Shown in pieces: positions 35,688 to 44,065 of a stretch of 64,000 bases of DNA. Numbering within the stretch: the stretch's first letter is position 1; each line of letters begins with the position of its first letter. Below the pieces are notes generated by a model that was not told where the DNA came from, ran no database searches, and saw only the letters and a program-made list of their open reading frames with translations. A program made the position numbers and the translations under genes. The stretch comes from CAG-791 sp963593905 (GTDB taxonomy: Bacteria > Bacillota > Clostridia > Lachnospirales > Lachnospiraceae): the NCBI GenBank assembly GCA_963593905.1, contig CAVBBL010000004.1, forward strand, positions 71,509-135,508, read 5' to 3'.

Positions 35688-35819
35688 GAGAGTGTATGGC
35701 TGTACAGATGCCCGTCGTGTTTTTCTGCCCGATGGATGAGGCCTGATAGCTGTACAGGAATGAATACGTTAAGCGAAAAGTGCGGAACGGAGAAACGGAT
35801 ATAAGAAATGGAGCGCAGC

Positions 35820-36593
35820 GTGAAGATATTAGCGATAGAGACATCCGGTCAGGTGGCAGGATGTGCATTATATGATGACGGATCCATCACAGCGGTATGC
35901 AGCGTGCAGAATAAGAAGACCCACTCTCAGAGCCTGATGCCCATGATGGAAGAGATGAAAAAAAGAATGGATTTAGACCTTTCTTCCATCGATGCCATAG
36001 CATTAACGGCCGGTCCGGGCTCCTTTACAGGACTGCGCATCGGCGCCGCTACTGCAAAGGGCCTGGGGCTCGCATTGAACAAGCCCATTCTGCCGGTGCC
36101 TACTGTAGATGCGCTGGCTTATAATCTGTACGGTGCGAAGGCTCTGGTGTGTCCTTTGATGGATGCCAGACGGCAGCAGGTATATACCGGCATTTACCAA
36201 TTTGACAGAATGGAGGAGAATGGTGCGGGGAACAGTGCCAGCTGCGGCGGTTATGAGATGCACATTCTTCGCCCCCAATGTGCGGTGTCTTTGGAGGAAA
36301 TTGCAGAGTCACTTAATGCACTGGGGCAGGAAGTGATCTTTTTGGGAGATGGCGTGCCGGTTTATGCGGATTTACTGCAGCTGCTGATGAAGGTGCCGTA
36401 TAGCTTTGCACCGGCACATCTGTCCAGGCAGCGGGCGGAGACGACGGCTGCATTAGCAGCGAATCACTATGAAAGAGAGGGAGAGAAGGCGTTTGTCAGC
36501 GCAGATGCCTTCCGGCCGGAGTACCTTCGCCTTTCTCAGGCAGAACGGGAGAGGGCAGCCGGTATCGATACGTCCCAGACGAGAAAGATATAA
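35820..36593 (+). CDS. tsaB: tRNA threonylcarbamoyladenosine synthesis protein TsaB
   Basis: TsaB is the inactive partner of TsaD in the t6A complex. The product starts KILAIETSGQVAG, then TAGPGSFTGLRIGAA, the dimer-forming family signature, and DARRQQVYTGIY. I chose the GTG at 35820, which has GGAG six bases upstream and gives the usual M-K-I-L-A start, making 257 residues. An ATG at 35808 would add M-E-R-S but has no ribosome site at a workable distance. RimI follows, as in many Firmicutes. Confidence 0.92.
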   Translation: MKILAIETSGQVAGCALYDDGSITAVCSVQNKKTHSQSLMPMMEEMKKRMDLDLSSIDAIALTAGPGSFTGLRIGAATAKGLGLALNKPILPVPTVDALAYNLYGAKALVCPLMDARRQQVYTGIYQFDRMEENGAGNSASCGGYEMHILRPQCAVSLEEIAESLNALGQEVIFLGDGVPVYADLLQLLMKVPYSFAPAHLSRQRAETTAALAANHYEREGEKAFVSADAFRPEYLRLSQAERERAAGIDTSQTRKI

Positions 36594-36602
36594 AAATGCA
36601 TG

Positions 36603-36672
36603 AAATTCTCGTCGCCTCTTCGCAGCATGGGTCGCCTCTTCGCAACATAGTTGCTCAGATATAAGGAATGTT
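36603..36672 (+). repeat. Short degenerate leader repeat before rimI
   Basis: GAAATTCTCGTCGCCTCTTCGCAGCAT is followed by a second GTCGCCTCTTCGCAACATA copy and GCTCAGATATAAGG. The same string in changed form stands at 60757-60811 before dus. Both appear to be eroded C-D modules with the right arm of C only. Confidence 0.55.
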
Positions 36673-37182
36673 ATGAAAAAAGATGTTCATATCAGACATA
36701 TGATCAAGGCTGATGCTGCCCAGGCGGCGGCTATTGAGTCAGTCTGTTTCTCAGATCCCTGGTCAAAGGAGTCCTTTGAGGCTTCTCTTTTGCTTCCTTA
36801 TGCCACTTACTATGTGGCAGAGATAGATTCGGAGATAAATGCAGAGAATGAGGAAAAATCGGAAGGCGGGACTGCGGTATGGCAGCACCGTATCGTAGGA
36901 ATCTGCGGTGTTCGCAAGATCATGGGCGAGGGGGAAATCACCAATGTGGCAGTATTGCCCACCCACAGGCGCTGCGGTATAGCCGAAGAAATGCTGACTT
37001 GTTTACTGGGAGAGTCCAGGGATGAGGGAGTAGATGACTTTACCCTGGAGGTGCGAAGCGGCAATGAACCGGCGATCCGACTCTATGAGCGTCTGGGATT
37101 TGTGTCAGAGGGCACCAGACCGCAGTTTTATCGCAATCCCCAGGAGGATGCTCTGATCATGTGGCTGCGCCGTGAGAAATGA
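36673..37182 (+). CDS. rimI: Ribosomal protein S18 alanine N-acetyltransferase (GNAT family)
   Basis: The 169-residue GNAT protein has the acetyl-CoA loop VLPTHRRCGIAEEML and the C-terminal motif LEVRSGNEPAIRLYERLGF, both typical of RimI, plus an Asn-rich end motif FYRNPQEDALIMW. FSDPWSKESFEAS near the N-terminus is also family-typical. An insert of about 15 acidic residues near 55-70 (EINAENEEKSEGG) is unusual. Position between tsaB and tsaD fits RimI in many Gram-positive genomes. Acetylation of S18 is inferred from the family. Confidence 0.92.
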   Translation: MKKDVHIRHMIKADAAQAAAIESVCFSDPWSKESFEASLLLPYATYYVAEIDSEINAENEEKSEGGTAVWQHRIVGICGVRKIMGEGEITNVAVLPTHRRCGIAEEMLTCLLGESRDEGVDDFTLEVRSGNEPAIRLYERLGFVSEGTRPQFYRNPQEDALIMWLRREK

Positions 37183-37222
37183 TGCAATAAGATGTAATAA
37201 ATTGTGATATAAAGAGGTAAAT

Positions 37223-38143
37223 ATGATAGATGTTTGTCTGCTTGGATGCGGAGGAATGATGCCGCTTCCCTATAGATGGCTGACCTCTCTGATGGTTCGC
37301 TATAACGGAAAAAGCATATTGATCGACTGTGGCGAGGGAACGCAGATCGCCATGAAGAAAAAAGGGTGGAGTCCTAAGCCCATTGATATGATCTGCTTTA
37401 CCCACTATCACGCCGATCACATCAGTGGTCTGCCGGGAATGCTGCTGACGATGGGAAATGCAGAGCGCACAGAACCGCTGCTTCTGGTAGGACCAAAGGG
37501 ACTGGAACGGGTAGTCAATGCCCTCCGGGTCATTGCACCGGAACTGCCTTTTGAGATTCGTTTTCATGAGTTAAATGAGCAGCAGGAACGCATAGACCTG
37601 CCGGGAGAGAAGGAATTCCATATTGATGCTTTCAGGGTCAATCACAATGTGACCTGCTATGGCTATTCCATGGTGTTGGAGCGGACAGGCCGCTTTGACG
37701 TGGAGAGAGCCACGACTCTGGAGATTCCCAAGAACTACTGGAGCAGACTGCAGAAGGGGGAGATCATAGAGACACCGGCACAGACCTATACCCCGGAGAT
37801 GGTATTGGGACCTGCCAGAAAAGGTCTGAAGGTCACTTATTCCACGGATACCAGACCCTGCCCATCCATCGTTCGCAATGCAGCCGGGGCAGATTTATTC
37901 ATCTGCGAGGGCATGTACGGCGAGGATGACAAGCTGGGAAAGGCCAGGGAGCATAAACACATGACCTTTACAGAGGCGGCACAGTTGGCAAAGGAAGCGC
38001 AGCCAAAGAAAATGTGGCTGACGCACTTTAGTCCTTCGCTGATCAAGGCAGAAGAGTTCATGCCTGCGGTGCGCAGAATCTTTCCGGAGAGCTATGCCGG
38101 GAAGGATGGCAAGAGCACAGAGCTGGTCTTCGAAGAAGAATAG
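37223..38143 (+). CDS. rnz: Ribonuclease Z (tRNA 3'-endonuclease)
   Basis: RNase Z removes the 3' trailer from tRNA precursors. The 306-residue beta-lactamase-fold protein has the zinc motif THYHADHISGLPG near 60-72, HNVTCYGY, YSTDTRPC and the C-terminal HMTFTEAAQLAKEA and LTHFSP, all RNase Z blocks. AGAGG lies six bases before the ATG. It stands between rimI and tsaD, so the cluster joins tRNA end-processing with t6A modification. Two hairpin repeats follow the stop. Confidence 0.93.
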   Translation: MIDVCLLGCGGMMPLPYRWLTSLMVRYNGKSILIDCGEGTQIAMKKKGWSPKPIDMICFTHYHADHISGLPGMLLTMGNAERTEPLLLVGPKGLERVVNALRVIAPELPFEIRFHELNEQQERIDLPGEKEFHIDAFRVNHNVTCYGYSMVLERTGRFDVERATTLEIPKNYWSRLQKGEIIETPAQTYTPEMVLGPARKGLKVTYSTDTRPCPSIVRNAAGADLFICEGMYGEDDKLGKAREHKHMTFTEAAQLAKEAQPKKMWLTHFSPSLIKAEEFMPAVRRIFPESYAGKDGKSTELVFEEE

Positions 38144-38356
38144 ATCACATCAGAGAATTCGCCTTCACGAATTCTCTTCGTGGTATCGCAGCAGAGCTGC
38201 GATACGGGGAGAAAAATCAGCCTTAATTGCCTGATGGCAATCAAGGCTGATGACAACAATTTTGTAAACAAAATTGTTGTCTGATCACATCAGAGAATTC
38301 GCCTTCACGAATTCTCTTCGTGGTATCGCAGCAAAGCTGCGATACGGGGAGGGAAA
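38143..38356 (+). repeat. Modular hairpin leader repeat (C, D, SD, A, B, C, D, SD) before tsaD
   Basis: Two C modules (ATCACATCAGAGAATTCGCC) begin at 38143 and 38283, a 140-bp period. Between them are D, GGGGAG, A (ATCAGCCTTAATTGC with inverse around CTGATG) and a changed B (GACAACAATTTT and inverse). The final D (ATCGCAGCAAAGCTGCGAT) and GGGGAGG serve the ATG at 38357. No ATG follows the first ribosome site, so there is no five-codon frame here. Confidence 0.87.
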
Positions 38357-39400
38357 ATGGATACAGAAAAACCGATTACGATTCTGGCAATTGAATCTTC
38401 CTGCGATGAGACGGCGGCAGCGGTGGTGACAAACGGGCGCACTGTGCTGTCCAATGAAATCTCCTCTCAGATTGATATTCATACCCTCTATGGGGGCGTG
38501 GTGCCGGAGATTGCCTCCCGCAAGCATACGGAGCGCGTAAACCAGGTGATTCGGGCAGCGCTGGATACGGCGGGTAAGACTTTAGAGGAGATGGATGCCA
38601 TTGCGGTGACCTGCGGTCCGGGACTGGTGGGGGCACTGCTCATTGGCGTCTCGGCAGCTAAGGCTCTGGCCTTTGCGACAGACAAGCCCCTGATTGGCGT
38701 GCATCACATAGAAGGACATATCTGTGCTAATTTTATCGCAGATCCCACGCTGGAGCCTCCTTTTGTGTGTCTGGTGGTTTCCGGAGGACATACCCACCTG
38801 GTGCTGGTCAAGGATTATGGAGAATATGAGATCCTTGGAAGGACCAGAGATGATGCAGCGGGGGAGGCCTTTGATAAGGTGGCCAGAGCCATTGGCCTTG
38901 GCTATCCCGGCGGACCGAAGATCGACAAGGCAGCCAGAGAAGGAAATCCCCAGGCCATTCATTTCCCCAGAGGAAAGGTAGAAGCCAACGCCTACGATTT
39001 CACCTTCAGCGGCATTAAATCTGCAGTGCTCAACTATATCAATACCTGTGACATGAAAGGGGAGAGCTTCTCCGTGCCGGATGTGGCAGCCTCTTTCCAA
39101 CAGGCAGTGGTGGATGTATTGGTATCGCATGCCATGGAGGCAGCGAAGCAATATCACTTTAAAAAGCTGGCGCTGGCAGGAGGTGTGGCATCCAACAGCG
39201 CGCTGCGGGCAGCCATGCAGGAAGCCTGCGGCAAAAACGGCATTTCCTTTTACTGTCCGCCGCCGATTCTCTGTACCGACAATGCTGCCATGATCGGCTG
39301 CGCCGGCTACTATGAATACCGCAGGGGGAGCCGCAGTGGTATGGACTTAAATGCCATGCCCAATCTGCCTTTGGGAGAGAAAATCTATGAAAGAGTATAA
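38357..39400 (+). CDS. tsaD: tRNA threonylcarbamoyladenosine transferase TsaD
   Basis: TsaD transfers threonylcarbamoyl to A37 of tRNA. The 347-residue ASKHA-fold protein has AIESSCDETAAAVV, the metal-binding HHIEGH at 116-121, VSGGHTHLVLV, GEAFDKVAR and GGVASNSALR. FTFSGIKSAVL is also present. GGGGAGG from the repeat lies close before the ATG. ispD starts inside its last codons, so the two are translationally coupled. Confidence 0.96.
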   Translation: MDTEKPITILAIESSCDETAAAVVTNGRTVLSNEISSQIDIHTLYGGVVPEIASRKHTERVNQVIRAALDTAGKTLEEMDAIAVTCGPGLVGALLIGVSAAKALAFATDKPLIGVHHIEGHICANFIADPTLEPPFVCLVVSGGHTHLVLVKDYGEYEILGRTRDDAAGEAFDKVARAIGLGYPGGPKIDKAAREGNPQAIHFPRGKVEANAYDFTFSGIKSAVLNYINTCDMKGESFSVPDVAASFQQAVVDVLVSHAMEAAKQYHFKKLALAGGVASNSALRAAMQEACGKNGISFYCPPPILCTDNAAMIGCAGYYEYRRGSRSGMDLNAMPNLPLGEKIYERV

Positions 39401-40232
39401 TACGCAGTCACAACCGTACCGCCGCTGCACAGCAATCCTGCTGGCAGCGGGCAGCGGAACGAGGATGGGAGGGCCGGTCCGCAAACAGTATATGGAGCTG
39501 TGCGGCCGGCCTGTTCTGTCTTACAGTCTGGAAACTCTGGAGAGGTGTCCGGTGATTTCGGATATCGTGCTGGTAACGCCCCCGGGAGAGGAAGAATTTT
39601 GCCGCACCATGATTGTGGAGCCCACACAGGCCAGAGTGGCTGCATCCTGTAGAAATGCAGATTTCAAAGGAAAAGTGCGAATCCTGACGGAGGGCGGGAG
39701 CGAGCGATGCTTCTCTGTGCGCAATGGCTTGCGCGTTATAGACTGGCCCTGTGATTTTTGTTTTATCCATGATGGGGCCAGAGCTTTTCTGGATGAAGAA
39801 ACCCTGGAGCGACTTTATGATGCCGCCCTGGCGCAGGAGGAGCGGGAGCCGGGAGCAGCTGCAGTGGTGGCAGGTATGCCTTCCAAAGACACAGTTAAAC
39901 TGACAGATGCCGGTCATTATGTGACAGCCACGCCGGACAGATCTTCTGTCTGGCTGGTGCAGACACCGCAGGTATTTGCAGCCCCTATGATTCGGGAAGC
40001 TTATGAAAAAATGAGCCGACAATACGATGCACTGTTGGCGGCAGGTGTACATATCACAGATGATGCCATGGTGGTGGAAGAGCTTCTCCACAAAAAGGTG
40101 CAGCTGGTGGAAGCATCCTATCGCAATATCAAGATTACCACACCGGAGGACTTGCTGATTGGAGAGGCGTTCTTAAGAAATTCTCCTCGTGGTGCCGCAG
40201 CAAGCTGCGGCACAGAAAGGCAAAATGATTAA
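39387..40232 (+). CDS. ispD: 2-C-methyl-D-erythritol 4-phosphate cytidylyltransferase with repeat-derived C-terminus
   Basis: IspD makes CDP-methylerythritol in the MEP isoprenoid pathway. The nucleotide-binding loop is AILLAAGSGTRMG, followed by RKQYMEL. FIHDGARAF, SKDTVK, WLVQTPQVF and DDAMVVE are further blocks. TTPEDLLIGE is the normal end of the family. After it the frame runs into a hairpin repeat and adds about 20 residues (LRNSPRGAAASCGTERQND) encoded by modules C and D, before a TAA in module A. The start at 39387 overlaps the tsaD end by 14 bases and has GGAGAG upstream. The tail is probably neutral. Confidence 0.93.
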   Translation: MKEYNTQSQPYRRCTAILLAAGSGTRMGGPVRKQYMELCGRPVLSYSLETLERCPVISDIVLVTPPGEEEFCRTMIVEPTQARVAASCRNADFKGKVRILTEGGSERCFSVRNGLRVIDWPCDFCFIHDGARAFLDEETLERLYDAALAQEEREPGAAAVVAGMPSKDTVKLTDAGHYVTATPDRSSVWLVQTPQVFAAPMIREAYEKMSRQYDALLAAGVHITDDAMVVEELLHKKVQLVEASYRNIKITTPEDLLIGEAFLRNSPRGAAASCGTERQND

Positions 40233-40392
40233 AAATGCCTGATGTCATTTTTAATCATTACATGGATGGTGCAAGCACCATCCATGCTTAAGCGAATGTC
40301 GTAAAACGACATTCGGTTTGATCACATCGGAGAATTCGCCTACGCGAAATCTCCTCGTGGTGCCGCAGCAAGCTGCGCACAGAAAGGTAAAA
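40177..40392 (+). repeat. Modular hairpin leader repeat overlapping the ispD end
   Basis: The order is half C, D (GCCGCAGCAAGCTGCGGC), GAAAGG, five-codon frame M-I-K-N-A-stop (40225-40242), A, B (CATGGATGG/CCATCCATG), an extra hairpin (CGAATGTCG/CGACATTCG), C, D and GAAAGG. The last serves the ATG at 40393. The extra hairpin is not seen in other copies. Confidence 0.87.
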
Positions 40393-41109
40393 ATGATAGC
40401 AAAGCAGTCGGATTATATTACTTTTGATAAGGTCACAAAAGAATACAAGATGGGCGAAGTGATCATTCGAGCCGTGGACGAAATCGAATTTCAGATCGGC
40501 AAAGGGGAGTTCGTCATCATTGTAGGTCCCAGCGGTGCGGGAAAGACCACGGTATTGAACATGCTGGGGGGAATGGATCAATGCTCCGCCGGCAAAATCA
40601 CTGTGGATGGAATGGCAGTCAGTGATTTAACGACCAAAGAACTGACCAAATATCGTCGCTACGACATTGGCTTCGTTTTTCAGTTCTATAACCTTGTGCA
40701 GAATCTGACCGCACTGGAAAATGTGGAGCTGGCAGCCCAGATCTGCAAGGATCCCTTAGATGCCATGGAAGTGCTGACACAGGTGGGACTAAAGGAGCGG
40801 GCATCGAATTTTCCGGCGCAGCTCTCCGGCGGCGAGCAGCAGCGGGTAGCCATTGCCAGAGCGCTGGCGAAAAATCCCAAGCTCCTGTTGTGCGATGAGC
40901 CTACGGGCGCACTGGATTATGTCACGGGCAAATCTATTTTAAAGCTCTTGCAGGACACCTGCCGTCATAATGGCATGACCGTGATCGTCATTACTCATAA
41001 TACGGCCCTTTGTCCCATGGCAGACAGAGTGATCCATGTGAGAAACGGCAAGGCAGACAGAATAGAACTGAATGAAAATCCCACACCGGTAGAAGAAATC
41101 AACTGGTAG
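40393..41109 (+). CDS. ABC transporter ATPase for FtsX-type permease
   Basis: The 238-residue ATPase has Walker A GPSGAGKTT, GFVFQFYNLV, signature LSGGEQQRVAIARALA, Walker B LLLCDEPTGALD and ITHNTAL. These mark the LolD/MacB/BceA group. The start at 40393 uses GAAAGG of the repeat. The large permease gene follows after 86 bases. Bacitracin/peptide-resistance exporters have this arrangement, but no sensor-kinase pair is nearby, so a resistance role is not supported. Confidence 0.92.
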   Translation: MIAKQSDYITFDKVTKEYKMGEVIIRAVDEIEFQIGKGEFVIIVGPSGAGKTTVLNMLGGMDQCSAGKITVDGMAVSDLTTKELTKYRRYDIGFVFQFYNLVQNLTALENVELAAQICKDPLDAMEVLTQVGLKERASNFPAQLSGGEQQRVAIARALAKNPKLLLCDEPTGALDYVTGKSILKLLQDTCRHNGMTVIVITHNTALCPMADRVIHVRNGKADRIELNENPTPVEEINW

Positions 41110-41195
41110 AGGCAGGAGACCGCAGACGCCAACCGGCGTTTCCCTGCATGGCCGAATTCGTCCGGACCTAAATCCATCGCAGGACAGAGGTAACT

Positions 41196-43967
41196 ATGAA
41201 AGGAAAAAAGAGCAAAAACAATTTATTGCTGGATGTAAGGCGGGAGATCAGACATTCCCGGAAACGGTTTCTCTCGCTCTTTCTGCTCAGCGCCCTGGCG
41301 GTGGCGTTTCTGTCCGGTCTGCGCACCACGGCGCCGGATATGGAATTTACGGCGGATCTGTACTACAGGGCACAGAATCTCATGGATCTGCAGCTGGTCT
41401 CCACGGTGGGCTGGAGTGAGGAAAATCTGCAGGAAATCAGTGCGCTGGAAGGAGTTCGCCAGGCAGAAGGGGAAAAGCGGGTGGATGCCACCTATGAAAA
41501 TCTGACAGTTTCCATGCTGTCCCTGCCGCAGACCATCAGCCTGCCCAAACTTACCCAGGGACGACTTCCGTCTGCTTTGGGGGAATGCGTGGCAGAGGGA
41601 AGAATGATGGAGCGCCAGGGGTTGCAGGTGGGAGATGTCATCAGTGTCTCTCCCGGAGGAAACGATGCGGATACCCTGGAGGATAAGACCTATACCATCG
41701 TGGGGACAGTGGACAGCCCCATGTATATTTCCCTTACCAGAGGCGCCTCTTCCATCGGCACAGGACAGGTATCCGGCGTGATCTTTATCCTGCCCTCGGA
41801 GTTTACCCAGAACTATTATACCAATATCTATCTGACGCTGGAGGATACACAGGGGCTGGAAGCCTATACAGACCGCTATGATGATGCAGTAGATGGCTTT
41901 GTGGAAAGTATACAGGACCGGATAGAGGAAATTTCCGAAAACCGGGCAAAGACACTGCACTCTGACGGAGAAAAGGAACTGGCAGATGCCGAGGATGCCT
42001 ATCAGAAGGCTGTGACAAAGACCGAAAAAAGCTTAGGAGAGGCCGAGCAGGAGCTGGCAGATGCCAGAGCGCAGCTGGATGAAGGCTGGGCCGAATATGA
42101 GAAATACAAAGCCCGGGGACTGACTTTTTTCACCATCCGAAGCGCTTTGATGGAAAAAGAAGAAGAGTACCGGCAGGGACAGCATGCCTATGAGCGGAGC
42201 AAAGAGACCGCAGAGGCCAGACTGTCTCAGGCAAAGGATAAGATACAGGAGGCCAAAGAGCAGCTGGCGGATTTGGGAGACGGAGAATGCTACCTGCTGA
42301 CGAGAAATGAGAATATCGGCTATGCCGGCTATCAGTCCGACGCAGAGCGCATGGGCAATCTGGCCAAGGTATTCCCGATTATTTTCTTTCTGGTGGCGGC
42401 CCTGGCTACGCTCACTACAGTGACCCGGATGGTGGAGGAAAACCGCTCCGAGATCGGCTCCTTAAAGGCACTGGGATTTTCCGGCGGTCAGGTAGCTGTT
42501 AAATATGTGGGATATACCACTGCGGCCAGCGCCGCAGGGGGCATCCTGGGTGCGATAGCGGGATGCTTGACGATTCCGCAGGTGATCTTCGGCGCCTGGG
42601 GGATGATGTATACGTTGCCTGCCATGACCTATCGCTTCCAGCCCGGCATCTGCATCATTGCCATTCTCATGGCAGTACTGGCCAGCACCGGCACTGCGGC
42701 ACTGACCTGTATGACGACCTTGCGGGAATCGCCCGCTTCTCTTATGAGACCCAGAGCACCGAAGCCGGGACACCGGGTCTGGCTGGAGCATATTCCCTTC
42801 ATCTGGAAGAGACTTTCCTTCATCACGAAGGTGACAGTGCGAAATCTTTTCCGCTATAAACAGCGCTTCTGGATGACGGTGATCGGGATTATGGGCTGCA
42901 CAGCCCTTTTAACCACAGGCTTTGGCCTGCACGATTCTATTTTTGACATTCTTACCAAACAGTATGACGAGATCAGTCGGTACAATGCCACTGTGGGATT
43001 GGCGGATGATGTGACCTGGGAAGAAGTGGAGGAGATAGAGAAGACATTGGAGGAAAGCGGTGAGGTCGCTGCCTGGTGCGACGGTTATCAGGCATTGACG
43101 GATGCCTATGCCAATGGAGAGCATCTGGAACGGGTCTATCTGCATGTAACAGAGGATGAGGAGAAATTCCGTGAATTCTTTACCCTGCGTCACAGAAATA
43201 ACAGCGAGGCGGTGACTTTTCCCAAGGATGGTGTCCTTTTGTCGGAAAAGATGGCAACCATGCTGCAGGTAAAAAAGGGAGATGAGATCGAACTGCGCCT
43301 TCCGGATGAGCGAAGAATTACAGTGACAGTGGCGGAGGTCGTGGAAAATTATGTGTACCATTACTGCTATATGTCAGAGAATTACTACGAGAAGCTCACC
43401 GGAGAAAAACCGGAGAAGAACATTATTATGGTGCGCTATGCAGACGGCGAGGATACCGAGGAGGCGGCGGACCGTCTTTCTACGGAGCTGATACAATTGG
43501 AGGGCGTGACTGCATATTCCCGCATCGATACCATCAGAGAACAGATGACAGAGAGCATGAACAGCATCAATTATTCTGTGATCATCATCATTCTCTCGGC
43601 TGCGGCCCTGGCTTTTGTGGTGCTGTATAACCTGACGAATATCAATATCACAGAGAGAAAGAGAGAACTGGCTACCCTGAAGGTGCTTGGATTTCAGGAT
43701 GGCGAGACGGCGGCCTATGTATACAGAGAGACCATCGTCCTCACAGGTCTTGGCATTATTGCAGGGCTGGTGGCAGGCGGCTTTCTGCATGCCTGGCTCA
43801 TCACTACCGTGGAGGTGAGTTATGTCATGTTCGGCCGCACGGTCAGTGTACACAGCTATGTGTATGCGGCATTGCTGACTATTGTCTTTTCTCTGACGGT
43901 CAATCTCATGGCACACGGTGCTATTGCCGAGATCGATATGGTGGAATCCTTAAAGAGTGTGGAATAA
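41196..43967 (+). CDS. Large FtsX-family ABC permease with coiled-coil insert
   Basis: The 923-residue permease has an N-terminal helix (RFLSLFLLSALAVAFL), an external domain, and a long coiled coil of about 85 residues (about 265-350) rich in Glu, Ala and Lys. Two blocks of FtsX helices start near 390 and 785. The second has NITERKRELATLKVLGF, the classic FtsX/MacB segment, and the first has VEENRSEIGSLKALGF. Large permeases with such a coil occur in many Firmicutes and are thought to export lipids or peptides. It pairs with the ATPase just upstream and ends before a hairpin repeat. Confidence 0.9.
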   Translation: MKGKKSKNNLLLDVRREIRHSRKRFLSLFLLSALAVAFLSGLRTTAPDMEFTADLYYRAQNLMDLQLVSTVGWSEENLQEISALEGVRQAEGEKRVDATYENLTVSMLSLPQTISLPKLTQGRLPSALGECVAEGRMMERQGLQVGDVISVSPGGNDADTLEDKTYTIVGTVDSPMYISLTRGASSIGTGQVSGVIFILPSEFTQNYYTNIYLTLEDTQGLEAYTDRYDDAVDGFVESIQDRIEEISENRAKTLHSDGEKELADAEDAYQKAVTKTEKSLGEAEQELADARAQLDEGWAEYEKYKARGLTFFTIRSALMEKEEEYRQGQHAYERSKETAEARLSQAKDKIQEAKEQLADLGDGECYLLTRNENIGYAGYQSDAERMGNLAKVFPIIFFLVAALATLTTVTRMVEENRSEIGSLKALGFSGGQVAVKYVGYTTAASAAGGILGAIAGCLTIPQVIFGAWGMMYTLPAMTYRFQPGICIIAILMAVLASTGTAALTCMTTLRESPASLMRPRAPKPGHRVWLEHIPFIWKRLSFITKVTVRNLFRYKQRFWMTVIGIMGCTALLTTGFGLHDSIFDILTKQYDEISRYNATVGLADDVTWEEVEEIEKTLEESGEVAAWCDGYQALTDAYANGEHLERVYLHVTEDEEKFREFFTLRHRNNSEAVTFPKDGVLLSEKMATMLQVKKGDEIELRLPDERRITVTVAEVVENYVYHYCYMSENYYEKLTGEKPEKNIIMVRYADGEDTEEAADRLSTELIQLEGVTAYSRIDTIREQMTESMNSINYSVIIIILSAAALAFVVLYNLTNINITERKRELATLKVLGFQDGETAAYVYRETIVLTGLGIIAGLVAGGFLHAWLITTVEVSYVMFGRTVSVHSYVYAALLTIVFSLTVNLMAHGAIAEIDMVESLKSVE

Positions 43968-44065
43968 GCCGCAGACAAGCTGCGGGAGTAATCGTATCGG
44001 AGAATTCGCCGTCGCGAAATTCTCCTCACGTTGCCGCAGACAAGCTGCGGCATAAAGAGGTAATT
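43968..44065 (+). repeat. Modular hairpin leader repeat (D, C, D, SD) before dnaE
   Basis: GCCGCAGACAAGCTGCGG begins right after the permease stop. Module C is ATCGTATCGGAGAATTCGCC with inverse GCGAAATTCTCC. A second D and AAGAGG follow, with the dnaE ATG at 44066. The A and B modules are absent. Confidence 0.87.

Noticed and set aside
35808..35819. ATG at 35808 as the tsaB start
   Set aside because: The nearest GGAG is about 15 bases away, while the GTG at 35820 has ideal spacing and gives the usual family N-terminus.
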